DNA of 64,000 nucleotides from Tropicimonas_B omnivorans (GCF_031846565.1 NZ_JAVRHL010000001.1:1038815-1102814); one strand, 5' to 3'. Positions 50,133 to 61,314 are shown, counted from the first letter of the stretch. Notes: a model not told the origin generated them from the sequence alone. A program made the numbers and translations.

Positions 50133-51113
50133 ACGCTCGCTCCTTGTCCGGGGCGTATTCAGGATCGGTCAGGTGGCACGCGGCCCCGCCGGTCACCGGC
50201 GAGACGGGGCGCGGCACGACGCTGTCGCAGGGGCCGTAGGCGCGCGGGCAGCGCGGGTGGAACGGGCAGCCCGGCGCGGGATGCAACGGGTCTGGGAACC
50301 CGGCGCCGAGCGCGAGGTCCGGCACGCCGTCGTCGGGTGCGACGGTCAGGACCGACTCGAGCAGCGCTTTCGTATAGGGGTGTTGCGGCGCGTCGAAGAT
50401 GCCGTCGACGCCCGTCAGCTCCACCACCCGGCCGAGATACATCACCGCGACACGGTCGGCGATATGTTCGACCACCGACAGGTTGTGGGAGATGAAGACG
50501 TAGGTGAGGTTGAAGTCCGCCTTGAGCTCCATCAGCAGGTTCAGGATCTGGCTCTGCACCGAGGCGTCGAGCGCGGAGGTCGGCTCGTCGCAGATCACCA
50601 CCTCGGGCTGCATGACGAGCGCGCGGGCGATGGCGACGCGCTGGCGCTGGCCGCCAGACAGCTCCTTGGGATAGCGGCTGGCAAAGCGCGCGGGCAGGCC
50701 GACCCGCTCCATCAGGCGGCGGGCGGTGCGCTCCTGCTCGGCCGCGGTGCCGATGCGGTGGACGCGCAGGGGCATCGACACGATGTCGAGGATCGTCTTG
50801 CGCGGATTGAGTGACGAGAACGGGTCCTGGAAGATCGGCTGTACGCGGCGGGCAAAGGCGGCGCGGCCCGCGTCAGCCGCGGGGTGGCCGTCGAAGAGGA
50901 CATGGCCTTCGGACGGCGGCAGAAGGTTCAGCAGCATCTGCGCCAGAGTGGACTTGCCGCAGCCGCTTTCGCCGACGATGCCGAGAGTTTCGCCCCGCAT
51001 CACGCGCAGATCGACTCCGTTCACGGCGTTCAGCGTCGCCTTGGGCTTGAACATGCCCTGGCTGACGCGGAACCGGCGGTGGAGGCCCAAAGTCTCGAGG
51101 ATCGGTGGCTGGC

Positions 51114-51117
<4 letters not shown>
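50125..51117 (-). CDS. Dpp/Opp ABC importer, ATP-binding subunit (DppF type)
   Basis: 330 residues from ATG 51117. Walker A is GESGCGKST, the Q-loop lies in PIFQDPFSSLNPRKT, the signature is KELSGGQRQRVAIARAL and Walker B is VVICDEPTSAL. The oligopeptide/dipeptide C-terminal domain has CPFHPRCPRAYGPC, the Cys residues that can bind a 4Fe-4S cluster. It powers import with its DppD partner upstream, whose stop codon overlaps its ATG. Confidence 0.94.
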
Positions 51118-52099
<982 letters not shown>

Positions 52100-52100
<1 letters not shown>

Positions 52101-53011
52101 CAGCCCCTCCCGTCCGGTGATACCAGATCGCGCAGCCCGTCGCCCGCGAGGTTGATCGCGAAGACCAGCGTCGCCAGCGCGATACCGGGGATGGAGATCA
52201 GCCAGAACGAAAAGAACATGTAGCTTTTCGCCTCCGAGATCATCAGCCCCCAGCTCGGCGTCGGCGGTTGCACCCCGAGGCCGAGGAACGACAGCGCCGC
52301 TTCCATTAGGATCGCCGACGCGATCTCGATCGTCGCGATGACGATGAGTTGCGGCGTGAGGTTCGGCAGCACCTCCCGCGTGATGATGTAGAGGTTGGAC
52401 GCGCCCGCCGCCTTGGCCGATTGCACGTATTCCATGCGCGCAACCTGTGACGAGGTGGCGCGGACCACGACGGCGAAGCGGTCCCATTTCAGAACGCCCA
52501 GCACGATCACGACGATGGTGATCGACCCGCCGAAGACGGCGACGACGGCCAGCGCCACGAGGATGATCGGCAAAGACAGGCGGATCGTGGTCAGGAAGGT
52601 GACCACCATGTCCACCCGGCCGCCGAAATAGCCGCCGAGAAGCCCCAGCGTCGTGCCGATGACCGACGCGATCGACACCGCGGCAAAGCCGATGAGAAGC
52701 GACACCCGCGCGCCGTAGATCAGCCGCGACAGGTAGTCCCGGCCAAGCTGGTCGGTGCCGAGAACATGCTCCCAGCTTCCGGCCTCGAACCAGACGGGCG
52801 GGACGGCGCGGTTGGTGATGTCCTGCGCGTAGGGATCGTGGGGCGCCAGCAGCGGCGCGAAGATCGCGATCAGGATCATCAGGACCACGATGCCGCCGCC
52901 GATCAGCAGCGAGGGATGCTCGCTGAGCCGGCTCCACGACAGGCGGCCGGGCGGCGTCTCGGCCAGTTCGGCCGTCGCGGTGGGATCCGCGGAATTGCTC
53001 AGATCTGTCAT
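52100..53011 (-). CDS. Dpp/Opp ABC importer, permease (DppC type)
   Basis: 303 residues with six membrane helices: an N-terminal cytoplasmic segment, HPSLLIGGGIVVLMILIAIFAPLL, and the permease core GTDQLGRDYLSRLIYGARVSLLIG. The EAA loop is SAKAAGASNLYIITREVLPN. It forms the pore with the DppB-type subunit 13 bases upstream. Confidence 0.93.
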
Positions 53012-53024
53012 GCTCGGCCCCTTC

Positions 53025-53942
53025 TCAGCTGACGCGCAGGCGTGGGTCGAGCCACGCGTTGACGATGTCGGACAGGAGCGTCAGCACGACGTAGACCACC
53101 GACAGCAACAGGACGACGGCCTGCAGCACCGGGAAGTCGCGGTAACCGATCGCCTGGTAGGCGAGGTAGCCCAGGCCATCGAGCGCGAAGATGCTCTCGA
53201 TCACCACCGAGCCGCCGATCAGAAGGCCGAGCTGCACGGTCACGAGCCCGACCACCGGCACCAGCGCGTTGCGCAGCGCGTGCTTGAGGATCACACGATG
53301 CGCCGGCAGCCCCTTGGCCCGCGCGGTGCGCACGTAATCGTTGGACAGCGCATCGATCATCCCGGCGCGCACCAGCCGCATGAAGGGCGGCGTGATGTAG
53401 TAGCCCAGCGTCACCGCCGGCAGGATGAAATGTCGCCAGCTTTCGGCGCCCGAGGCCGGCAGCATCCGCCACTTGATCGCGAACAGCATGACGAGACAGA
53501 GCGCGAGGAAGAACGACGGCAGCGCCTGTCCCAGAAGCGAGACCAGCGAACACAGCCGGTCGATCCAGCTTCCCGAAAAGACAGCGGCCAGCACCCCGAG
53601 CGGGATGGAGATTGCCAGCGCGATGGTCAGCGACATAATCGCGAGGATCACGGTATTGCCGATCTTGTCGAAGATCAGATCCGAAACCGGCGACTTGAAG
53701 AAGTAGGACGTGCCGAAATCGCCGCGCAGCACGTCGCCGAGCCATGAGGCGTATTGCACGATGAGCGGCCGGTCGAGCCCGTAGGTCTCGACGATGATGG
53801 CGAGGTCCTCGGCGCTTGCCCCTTCGCCGGCCAGTGCGCCGGCGGCGTTGCCCTGAAGGCGCAAAAGGCCGAAGGCGAGGATCGACACGCAGAAGGCCAC
53901 GAGCACGGCAAGCCCGAAACGTTTGGCCAGGTAGATCGGCAT
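53025..53942 (-). CDS. Dpp/Opp ABC importer, permease (DppB type)
   Basis: 305 residues, MPIYLAKRFGLAVLVAFCVSILAFGLL at the start, then GLDRPLIVQYASWLGDVLRGDFGTSYF, the DppB/OppB signature, and EAA-loop TARAKGLPAHRVILKHALRNA. Six membrane helices. It pairs with DppC. It is separated from the binding-protein gene by 64 bases that hold a strong hairpin. Confidence 0.94.
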   Translation of the reverse strand: MPIYLAKRFGLAVLVAFCVSILAFGLLRLQGNAAGALAGEGASAEDLAIIVETYGLDRPLIVQYASWLGDVLRGDFGTSYFFKSPVSDLIFDKIGNTVILAIMSLTIALAISIPLGVLAAVFSGSWIDRLCSLVSLLGQALPSFFLALCLVMLFAIKWRMLPASGAESWRHFILPAVTLGYYITPPFMRLVRAGMIDALSNDYVRTARAKGLPAHRVILKHALRNALVPVVGLVTVQLGLLIGGSVVIESIFALDGLGYLAYQAIGYRDFPVLQAVVLLLSVVYVVLTLLSDIVNAWLDPRLRVS

Positions 53943-53970
53943 GGGATGGCTCCTCGATCGGCGGAATGTC

Positions 53971-54000
53971 GGCCGGGGCGCGGTCCTTCGCGCCCCGGCC
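53971..54000 (-). promoter_or_regulatory. 12-bp perfect hairpin between SBP and permease genes (ABC system 1)
   Basis: GGCCGGGGCGCG pairs with CGCGCCCCGGCC around GTCCTT, 6 bases past the SBP stop codon. No T run. It probably protects the SBP message and lowers read-through into the permeases, giving excess binding protein. The same layout occurs at 57565-57593 in ABC system 2. Confidence 0.6.
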
Positions 54001-54006
54001 CGTCCG

Positions 54007-55524
54007 TCACTCGCTCCAGGAAAATTCCCAGAAGCGCAGGATCTCGTCCGGGTAGGTCTCGTAGCTCAGACCCTCGGCGCCGGCATAATAGACCGGCAGC
54101 GTGAACATCGGCACCGCCAGCGCCTCGTCCGCGATGCGCTGCAGCGCCTGACGGTAGAGCGTCTTGCGCTCTTCGGTGTCCATGCTCTTGCCGGCGTCGT
54201 CCAGCGTCTCGATCAGCTCGGAGTCGAGCGCGTTGTCGTCCGGCTGACCGCCGAAATAGACCGGCGTGGAGGCCGACAGATCGTAGATCGAATAGGAGCC
54301 CCAGGCGTTCTGCGCCAGCTCGACCTCGCGCGCGCGCATCGCGTCGCGCATGGCGGCGGGCTGCATGAAGTTCAGCTTCACGTTTACGCCGACATCCGAC
54401 AGGTAGTTGATGACCGCCTCGGAGATATGCCGTTCGCGGTAGGCGTAGAGCTCCACCGTCAGGCCGTCGCCGTAGCCGGCTTCCTCCAGGAGCGCGCGGG
54501 CCTTGTCGGGATCGAAGGGATAGCTCGTCGCGCCTTCATCGGTGCAGCCGAACTGGTCGATGAAGCAGACGGTGTCGATGGTGTTCGACCCCTCGCCGAC
54601 GAGGTTCTCGGAGATCGCCGCCTTGTCGATGGCGTGGTTGAGCGCGCGGCGCACCCGCACGTCCTGAAGCGCCGGGTTGGGCGTGTCATCGGAGGTGTTG
54701 ATCTGCATAAAGACGATGCGCATCGTCTCGCCGCTCTGCACCTCGACGCCGGGCATCTGCGCGAGCTGGTCGGCCTGGTCCTTGGGCAGGCCCATAGTCA
54801 GGTCGAGACCGCCGGACAGAAGCTCAGCGATCTGGGTCTGCTGGTCGGGGATGGTGCGGATCGACACACGGTCGAGCGAGGCGGCGGATTTCGCGTCGGT
54901 GGCGGTGTAATCCTCGAACCGCTCCAGCACGATCTCGCCGCCGGCGGAATATTCGGCATACCGGAAGGGTCCGGTGCCGATCGGCAGGTCCGCGTCGGTC
55001 GTGCCGCCGGGGCCCGTGTAATGGTCGCTCGGCATGATCGCGAGCTGGGAGGAGACGAATTCCAGCGCGGCGGGCGTCGGCCCGGTGGTGGTGATGCGAA
55101 CGGAGTGCTCGCCGGTCTTCTCCACGCTCTCGATCCAGTTCGCCACCTGCTGCGAGACGATCCGGTTCGCGGGATCGGCGGCGTAGCTCAGGGTGTAGAC
55201 CACGTCGTCGGCCTCGAAGGTCGATCCGTCGTGGAAGGTCACACCCTCGCGCAGCGTCAGGTCGAGCGTGGTGTCGTCGACCCACTCCCATTCGGTCGCG
55301 AGCAGCGGCTCGAACTCGCCGGTCTCGAGGTTCCGCACGACCAGCGTGTCCCACACGTTCCGGCCGAGGATCACGCCGAGGCGCAGCGTGGTGAAGTAGG
55401 GGTCGGGGCTTTCCAGCGTCTGGCCATAGGCGAAGCGCACGGCATTCTCGGACTGCTGGGCGGCGCCGGGAAGGGCGGCCAAAAGGCCGAGGCTGGCGCC
55501 GGCAAGGGTGGTTCTGAAGGTCAT
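54007..55524 (-). CDS. Dpp/Opp ABC importer, substrate-binding protein (SBP_bac_5)
   Basis: 505 residues with a Sec signal (MTFRTTLAGASLGLLAALPGAAQQ). EWEWVDDTTLDLTLREGVTFHDGSTFEADDVVYTLSY is the cluster-C SBP signature, followed by FGCTDEGATSYPFDPDKARALLEEAGY and FWEF at the end. It should capture a peptide or similar ligand in the periplasm for the downstream permeases. The paralogue at 56029 shares the same blocks. First gene of the left operon. Confidence 0.95.
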   Translation of the reverse strand: MTFRTTLAGASLGLLAALPGAAQQSENAVRFAYGQTLESPDPYFTTLRLGVILGRNVWDTLVVRNLETGEFEPLLATEWEWVDDTTLDLTLREGVTFHDGSTFEADDVVYTLSYAADPANRIVSQQVANWIESVEKTGEHSVRITTTGPTPAALEFVSSQLAIMPSDHYTGPGGTTDADLPIGTGPFRYAEYSAGGEIVLERFEDYTATDAKSAASLDRVSIRTIPDQQTQIAELLSGGLDLTMGLPKDQADQLAQMPGVEVQSGETMRIVFMQINTSDDTPNPALQDVRVRRALNHAIDKAAISENLVGEGSNTIDTVCFIDQFGCTDEGATSYPFDPDKARALLEEAGYGDGLTVELYAYRERHISEAVINYLSDVGVNVKLNFMQPAAMRDAMRAREVELAQNAWGSYSIYDLSASTPVYFGGQPDDNALDSELIETLDDAGKSMDTEERKTLYRQALQRIADEALAVPMFTLPVYYAGAEGLSYETYPDEILRFWEFSWSE

Positions 55525-55599
55525 GGTCCTCTCCGTTGCAATATCATTCGCGCGGATTTGTCCGCCCCGGCTGTTCCGTCGGGTTAGCGAATATCCAAC

Positions 55600-55625
55600 A
55601 TCATTTGATCAAATCGATCAATGAT
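55600..55625. promoter_or_regulatory. Imperfect inverted repeat in the shared ABC promoter region
   Basis: ATCATTTGATC and GATCAATGAT face each other around AAATC, including a TTTGATCAAA palindrome. It lies 76 bases before the left SBP start, in the 504-bp divergent region. That region shows no convincing gene; the rest is moderately AT-rich. A LysR- or GntR-type operator is possible, without proof. Confidence 0.45.
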
Positions 55626-56028
55626 TTCTCTATGTTTGAAATAAATCTGCACGTAGGACGCGCAAAGTTGCACGGTTTTTGAGCAGATGGCGAACTGCAC
55701 CGATTCAGAAGGCGTCGGGGGAAACAGGCACGCCAGCGCCCGTGACCGGGGTTTTCAGACGGCGGCATCCGCGAAGCAGACCTCTGCGCGCAGACCTCGA
55801 AAGCTTGAGATCGCTGCGCAGATCTGCTCGCTTCGCGCCGCCGTGGTGGCGTTTGTAAGGGCTCGGAGGGTTTCAAGGTTGCCGTTGAGTGACGAACACT
55901 CTTCAGCGTTTCGCTTGTTACCGCTGCCGTCCGTCCCAATTTGCGCAACTATTAGTCCATTGATTGCAGTTTTCGCACCTCCCATCTCGTCTTAGGGTCC
56001 GGGCATTATCATCTCTGGGAGGAGTGAC

Positions 56029-57558
56029 ATGCTGAAAACCACTGTTGCAGCCACGGCCCTTTGCACCGCCTTCGCAAGCGCGGTTCCGCACGCCGCTCAG
56101 GCCGGCAAGAACGACGATACGCTGCGCGTCGCGCTGGCCGAGGAAATCCTAAACCTCGACTACAATTACACGACCAAGCGCGAATACATCATCATGGCGG
56201 AGCTGACCGACGCGACGCTCTTCGATCTCGACCCTGAGACGCAGGAGTTCGCGCCAGCTGTCGCCAGCGACTGGGAATGGGTCGACGATACTACGCTCAA
56301 CGTCGACTTGCGCGAGGGCGTTACCTTTCACGACGGCTCCGAGCTCAGCGCCGAGGACGTCGCCTACACCTATAACTGGATTGTTTCGGACGAGAGCGAG
56401 GCACAGGCTAAGGGCACGATCGAGCGCTGGCTCGAAACTGTCGAGGTGACCGGAGACCTCTCGCTACGCTTCCATCTCAAGTCGGTCTATCCGCTCGTCC
56501 TGCGCGACATGGCGCAGCGCGTGAAGCTGCGCCCAGAGGGCGCCTACGAGGCCGAGGACGGCAGCGTCGACGAAAGCGCCATGGCCACGGATCTCGTCGG
56601 CGCAGGCCCATACAAGGTCGTCTCGTTCGAGCCCGGTCAGGAGGTCGTGCTAGAGCGTTTCGAAGAGTATTGGGGCGAGGCCCCGGCGATCGAGAACGTT
56701 GTGGTGCGCAACCTGCCCGATATCGGCACGCAGCAGGCGGAGCTGATGGCCGGCGGCGTCGATTGGATGTTCAAGGTGCCACTCGACGTCGCGGAATCTC
56801 TCGGCAACATGCCGCAGGCGGCTCATCTGTCAGGTCCAGACCTGCGCGTCGGCTTTCTCGTGCTCGACGCTGCCGGTTATACGGACGAGGACGGTCCGCT
56901 CACCAACGTGAAAGTCCGACAGGCGGTCAACCACGCCCTCAACCGCGAAGAGATGGCAGAATATCTCATCGGTGGGTCGGCAAAGCCGATTTACACGCCC
57001 TGCCATCCGGCGCAATTCGGCTGCACCGAGGACATCCCGGCCTATCCGTACGATCCCGAGAAATCGAAGGCGCTGCTCGAAGAGGCAGGCTACGGCGACG
57101 GCTTCCAGATGGACCTCTGGGCCTATCGCGACAAACCGGCGGCCGAGGCCATCGCCGCCGATCTTGAAGCCGTCGGCATCGACGTCAATCTGCGCTACGT
57201 CAAGCTCGCTTCGCTCAATCAAGCGCGTGCGCAGCGGGAGATCCCGGCCTATTTCGGCACATGGGGCTCGGGCGGCACTGCCGACACCGCGGCAATTGCG
57301 CGAGTCCATTTCGCGGGCGACAGCGACCGCAACCTCTCGGGCGACGGGCAACTGACCGAGACCGTGCTGTCGGCCGAGCAGACCGCCGACCCCGAAGAGC
57401 GCAAAAAGATCTACGAGGAGGCGCTGACCACCATCGCCGAACAGGCCTATTGGGCACCGCTCTTTTCCTATTCGCAGAACTACCTCGTGAACCCCGATCT
57501 CGAGTTCCCGCTCAGCCCCGACGGGCTGCCGCGCCTCGACAAGGCGTCGTGGAAGTGA
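56029..57558 (+). CDS. Second Dpp/Opp ABC importer, substrate-binding protein (SBP_bac_5)
   Basis: 509 residues with a Sec signal (MLKTTVAATALCTAFASAVPHAAQA). It contains DWEWVDDTTLNVDLREGVTFHDGSELSAEDVAYTYNW and PAQFGCTEDIPAYPYDPEKSKALLEEAGYG, as in the left system, so the two are related. The ATG follows GGGAGGAG. It is the first gene of the right operon. The ligand is unknown, and the lyase in the operon hints at a fumaryl-releasing substrate. Confidence 0.95.
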   Translation: MLKTTVAATALCTAFASAVPHAAQAGKNDDTLRVALAEEILNLDYNYTTKREYIIMAELTDATLFDLDPETQEFAPAVASDWEWVDDTTLNVDLREGVTFHDGSELSAEDVAYTYNWIVSDESEAQAKGTIERWLETVEVTGDLSLRFHLKSVYPLVLRDMAQRVKLRPEGAYEAEDGSVDESAMATDLVGAGPYKVVSFEPGQEVVLERFEEYWGEAPAIENVVVRNLPDIGTQQAELMAGGVDWMFKVPLDVAESLGNMPQAAHLSGPDLRVGFLVLDAAGYTDEDGPLTNVKVRQAVNHALNREEMAEYLIGGSAKPIYTPCHPAQFGCTEDIPAYPYDPEKSKALLEEAGYGDGFQMDLWAYRDKPAAEAIAADLEAVGIDVNLRYVKLASLNQARAQREIPAYFGTWGSGGTADTAAIARVHFAGDSDRNLSGDGQLTETVLSAEQTADPEERKKIYEEALTTIAEQAYWAPLFSYSQNYLVNPDLEFPLSPDGLPRLDKASWK

Positions 57559-57564
57559 GCTGAC

Positions 57565-57593
57565 AGGTTCCGCGCCACCCCGGCGCGGAACCT
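57565..57593 (+). promoter_or_regulatory. 12-bp perfect hairpin between SBP and permease genes (ABC system 2)
   Basis: AGGTTCCGCGCC pairs with GGCGCGGAACCT around ACCCC, just after the SBP stop codon. The sequence differs from the hairpin of system 1, so the structure rather than the sequence is kept. Confidence 0.6.
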
Positions 57594-57612
57594 CATTCGG
57601 GGAGGAGACCAC

Positions 57613-58530
57613 ATGCTCAGATACATCCTGCAACGCGGGGCGCTGGCTCTCGCGGTGGCGTTCACGGTCTCGCTGGCCACATTCTTTCTGTTGAACGTCG
57701 CCACCGATCCCGCCTATGCCATCGCCGGCGAGGACGCGACGCCCGAGATGCTCGCGCAGATCCGCGACACCTACGGCCTCGACCGCCCGCTCGCCACGCG
57801 GTACTTCGACTGGCTCGGCGGCGTCCTGACCGGCAATTTCGGCGAAAGCTACTACTGGAACAAGCCGGTGGCAGAACTCGTCGCCTCGCGGGCTCCGACC
57901 ACCATCGCACTGGCGCTCTCGGCGCTGTCGGTGACGATCCTGATCTCGATCCCGCTCGGCGCATGGGCCGCGCTCAAGCCCAATTCCTGGGCCGACCGCT
58001 TCGCCCTCGGCGTCGCGGTCTCTGCGCAGGCGGTGCCGAACTTCTGGCTCGGCCTAATCATGATCATCCTCTTCTCGGTAACGATCCCGATCTTCCCGGT
58101 CTCGGGTGACGACACCTGGCTCCACTTCGTGCTGCCCGCCTTCGTGCTCGGCGCCAGTTCCGTGCCGGCAGTGATGCGCCTCACCCGCACCGGCCTCATC
58201 GAGGTGATGGACAGCGATTACATCCGAACCGCTCGCTCAAAGGGCTTCCGGGGCATGCCGCTGCTGACTCGCCACGCGATGCGCAACGCGATCCTTCCGG
58301 TCGTCTCGGTGCTCGCCGTGCAGCTCGGACAAAAATTCGGCGGCTCGGTGATTACCGAGAGCATCTTCGCCATCAACGGGCTCGGCCGGCTCGCGCTCGA
58401 GTCGATCCTCGGCTCGGACATCCCGACCGTGCAGATGCTCATCTTTGTCTTCGCCCTTGTCTTCGTGGCCATGAACCTTCTGGCCGACATCCTGAACGCA
58501 GCCCTGGACCCGAGGATCCGCATCGGATGA
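57613..58530 (+). CDS. Second Dpp/Opp ABC importer, permease (DppB type)
   Basis: 305 residues: MLRYILQRGALALAVAFTVSLATFFLLN, then YGLDRPLATRYFDWLGGVLTGNFGESYYW, and EAA loop TARSKGFRGMPLLTRHAMRNA. Six helices. The start is preceded by GGAGGAG. It overlaps the next permease start by four bases. Same length and layout as its counterpart in the left system. Confidence 0.94.
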   Translation: MLRYILQRGALALAVAFTVSLATFFLLNVATDPAYAIAGEDATPEMLAQIRDTYGLDRPLATRYFDWLGGVLTGNFGESYYWNKPVAELVASRAPTTIALALSALSVTILISIPLGAWAALKPNSWADRFALGVAVSAQAVPNFWLGLIMIILFSVTIPIFPVSGDDTWLHFVLPAFVLGASSVPAVMRLTRTGLIEVMDSDYIRTARSKGFRGMPLLTRHAMRNAILPVVSVLAVQLGQKFGGSVITESIFAINGLGRLALESILGSDIPTVQMLIFVFALVFVAMNLLADILNAALDPRIRIG

Positions 58531-59486
58531 TCATGACGGACGCCGACCCCGCACAGACCGACCCCACGCAGCCGCACGCAGCCAAGAGTGCCGTCGCCGC
58601 GACCGATGATGCCCCCGAGGCGCTGCCGCCGACGCCGCTTCGTCTCGCGCTGACGCGGGCCCGCGGACACGGGGGGCTCCTGATCGGCGGTACGATCATC
58701 GTGCTTCTGATCCTCATCGCGATCTTCGCGCCGCTTCTTGCGCCGCACGATCCCTTCGCGCAGTCGCTCAGCGCGCGGATGCTCCCGCCTGCCTGGGCCG
58801 AGGGCGGCAATGCCGACTACATTCTCGGCACCGACCAGAACGGCCGCGACTATCTCAGCCGGCTCATCTACGGCGCCCGCATCTCGCTTCTGATCGGTCT
58901 CGGCGCAGCGTCTATCGGCATGCTTATTGGCGTGACGCTAGGCGTAATCGCCGGCTATTTCGGCGGCTGGATCGACCACGCCGTAAGCTTCCTTCTGACC
59001 GCGCAGCTGGCGCTGCCGGGTCTGCTGCTCGCCATGGCGCTCGTCTTCATCATCGGCCCGTCTGTGTGGGTGGTGATCTGCATTGTTGGAGTGCTGCACT
59101 GGACCTACTACCTCGTGGTCACCCGCGCAGCGACGCAGCGCATCCGCAGCCTCGACTTCGTAGCCGCCGCGCAGGCCGCGGGATCGACGCCGGGGCAGGT
59201 AATCCGGCACGAGATCCTGCCCAACCTCATCAGCTCGATCATCGTGATCTTCACCTTCGAGCTGGGCATCGCGATCCTCGCAGAATCGAGCCTGTCGTTC
59301 CTCGGCGTCGGCATCCAGCCCCCTATGCCGTCTTGGGGCCTGATGATCGCTGAGGGCAAGCAGGCGATGTTCTACCGCCCCTGGCTCGTGGTGCTGCCCG
59401 GCCTCTGCCTCTTCGCGCTCGTGATCGGTGCCAACCTTCTCGGTGACGGCCTGCGCGATGTGACCTCGCCCGACGGGAGAAACTGA
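58527..59486 (+). CDS. Second Dpp/Opp ABC importer, permease (DppC type)
   Basis: 319 residues, ATG 58527 (ATG 58533 is equally possible). The N-terminal 45 residues are polar, then GTIIVLLILIAIFAPLLAPHDPF and the core GTDQNGRDYLSRLIYGARISLLIG, with the EAA loop AAQAAGSTPGQVIRHEILPN. It forms the pore with the DppB-type subunit. The gene ends one base before the fused ATPase. Confidence 0.93.
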   Translation: MIMTDADPAQTDPTQPHAAKSAVAATDDAPEALPPTPLRLALTRARGHGGLLIGGTIIVLLILIAIFAPLLAPHDPFAQSLSARMLPPAWAEGGNADYILGTDQNGRDYLSRLIYGARISLLIGLGAASIGMLIGVTLGVIAGYFGGWIDHAVSFLLTAQLALPGLLLAMALVFIIGPSVWVVICIVGVLHWTYYLVVTRAATQRIRSLDFVAAAQAAGSTPGQVIRHEILPNLISSIIVIFTFELGIAILAESSLSFLGVGIQPPMPSWGLMIAEGKQAMFYRPWLVVLPGLCLFALVIGANLLGDGLRDVTSPDGRN

Positions 59487-59487
59487 T

Positions 59488-61314
59488 ATGCCGATGCTCG
59501 AAATCGACACTCTCTCCGTGACCCTTGATCTGCCCGCTGGGCCCCTGCACGCGGTCCGCGACGTCTCGCTGAGCCTCGACAGGGGCGAGAGCCTTGGCAT
59601 CGTCGGTGAAAGCGGCTCGGGCAAGTCCATGTCCGCCCTCGCGTTGATGCGGCTCCTGCCGCGCCGCGCCCGTATGCAGGCCTCGGCGGTGCGCTTCGAC
59701 GGCGTGGATCTCTCCGGGGTGGACGATACGGCCTTTGCCTCGGATTATCTCGGACCCAGGCTCGGCATGATCTTCCAGGAGCCGATGACCTCGCTGAACC
59801 CGGTCTACCGGATCGGGCGCCAGCTGACCGAGGCGAGCGTCCGCGGCGGCAAGCTATCAGCTGCCGCCGCCCGCCGCCGCGCGGTCGAGCTTCTGGACCG
59901 CGTCGGCATACCCGATCCCGATGCGCGCATGGTGCAATATCCCCACCAGCTCTCGGGCGGCCAGCGCCAGCGCGTGATGATCGCCATGGCGCTGATGATG
60001 GAGCCGGACCTTTTGATCGCCGACGAACCCACGACGGCGCTCGACGTGACCGTTCAGGCGCAGATCATGGAGCTGCTCGAGGACCTGCGGCGCGAGATGG
60101 GGATGGGCATGATCCTGATCACCCACGACCTCGCCGTGGTCGCCCGCAATGTCGATCGCGTCGCGGTCATGTATGGCGGCGAGGTGGTCGAATCCGGCGA
60201 GGCCGCAGCCGTGCTGCGCGCGGCGCGCCATCCCTATACCCGCGCTCTGCTCGGGGCTATCCCGCGCACCGACGGCCCCGTGCGCAAGCTCGAGGCGATC
60301 CCCGGGACCGTGCCGTCGCTCTATTCACGGCCCGACGCCTGCGTCTTCGCACCGCGCTGCACCCAAGCCCGCCCCGAATGTACCAGAACCCGTCCGCCGG
60401 TGAAGGGCGGCGCCGATCATTGGCGCCGCTGCGTGCTGGCCGATGCCGAGCTGCGCGCCCTGCAGCAGGCGCCCGAGGTGATCGAGCGCGTGCAGGCCGA
60501 GGCCACCGAGACCGCGCTCGAGGCGCGGGGTGTCACCCGCGTCTTTCACAGTCGCAAGGGGCTCTTCGGCCCCCCGCACGAGATCCGTGCCGTGGACAAC
60601 GTCGATCTCAGCGTCATGCGTGGAGAGATCCTTGCCCTCGTCGGGGAGAGCGGGTCAGGCAAGTCCACCCTCGCACGCATGCTGCTCGGGCTCGACGCGC
60701 CGACCTCGGGCGAGATCCTGCTCGACGGCAAGCCTGTCTCCGGGATGGCGCCGATGGACCGGGCAGGGCGCGTGCAGCCGATCTTCCAGGATCCGTATTC
60801 CTCGCTCAATCCGCGCCGCACGCTGGCCGAGATCATCGGCCGCCCGCTGGCGCTGCGCGGGATAGGCGACGCCCGTTCACGCCGGGCCAAGGCGCGCGAC
60901 ATGATGGACCTCGTGCGCCTGCCGGACCGCTTGCTGCACTCCTATCCGTCGCAGCTTTCGGGCGGCCAGCGTCAGCGCGTCGCCATCGCCCGCGCGCTTG
61001 TCACCGATCCTCGCATGTTGGTCTGCGACGAACCGACCTCGGCGCTCGACGTCAGCGTCCAGGCGCAGATCCTCAACCTTCTCGGCGAACTGCAGCGCGT
61101 TCTCGGCCTCACTTGTCTGCTGATCACCCACGACATGGCGGTCGTCCACCAGATTGCCACCCGCGTCACGGTGATGCTGAACGGAGAGCTGATCGAGACC
61201 GGTTCCGCGACCGACGTGATGACCCGACCCGAGACAGAGTACACCCGGCGCCTGCTTGCAGCGGCCCCGAGGTTCGAGACGAGCGACGAAAAGGCCGAGG
61301 ACATTGCGGTATGA
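59488..61314 (+). CDS. Fused DppD-DppF ATPase of the second ABC importer
   Basis: 608 residues carrying two complete ABC ATPases. Domain 1 (to about 280): GESGSGKSM, MIFQEPMTSLNPVY, HQLSGGQRQRVMIAMAL, LLIADEPTTAL, with an oligopeptide tail CVFAPRCTQARPEC. Domain 2 (about 345-600): GESGSGKST, PIFQDPYSSLNPRRT, SQLSGGQRQRVAIARAL, LVCDEPTSAL. It joins in one chain what system 1 encodes as two genes, giving fixed 1:1 stoichiometry. GGGAGA precedes the ATG. It overlaps the lyase by four bases. Confidence 0.95.
   Translation: MPMLEIDTLSVTLDLPAGPLHAVRDVSLSLDRGESLGIVGESGSGKSMSALALMRLLPRRARMQASAVRFDGVDLSGVDDTAFASDYLGPRLGMIFQEPMTSLNPVYRIGRQLTEASVRGGKLSAAAARRRAVELLDRVGIPDPDARMVQYPHQLSGGQRQRVMIAMALMMEPDLLIADEPTTALDVTVQAQIMELLEDLRREMGMGMILITHDLAVVARNVDRVAVMYGGEVVESGEAAAVLRAARHPYTRALLGAIPRTDGPVRKLEAIPGTVPSLYSRPDACVFAPRCTQARPECTRTRPPVKGGADHWRRCVLADAELRALQQAPEVIERVQAEATETALEARGVTRVFHSRKGLFGPPHEIRAVDNVDLSVMRGEILALVGESGSGKSTLARMLLGLDAPTSGEILLDGKPVSGMAPMDRAGRVQPIFQDPYSSLNPRRTLAEIIGRPLALRGIGDARSRRAKARDMMDLVRLPDRLLHSYPSQLSGGQRQRVAIARALVTDPRMLVCDEPTSALDVSVQAQILNLLGELQRVLGLTCLLITHDMAVVHQIATRVTVMLNGELIETGSATDVMTRPETEYTRRLLAAAPRFETSDEKAEDIAV

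Noticed and set aside
55601..55948. 115-codon minus-strand frame in the divergent ABC region
   Set aside because: Low-complexity, Arg/Ser-rich composition and location on the putative operator argue against a real gene.
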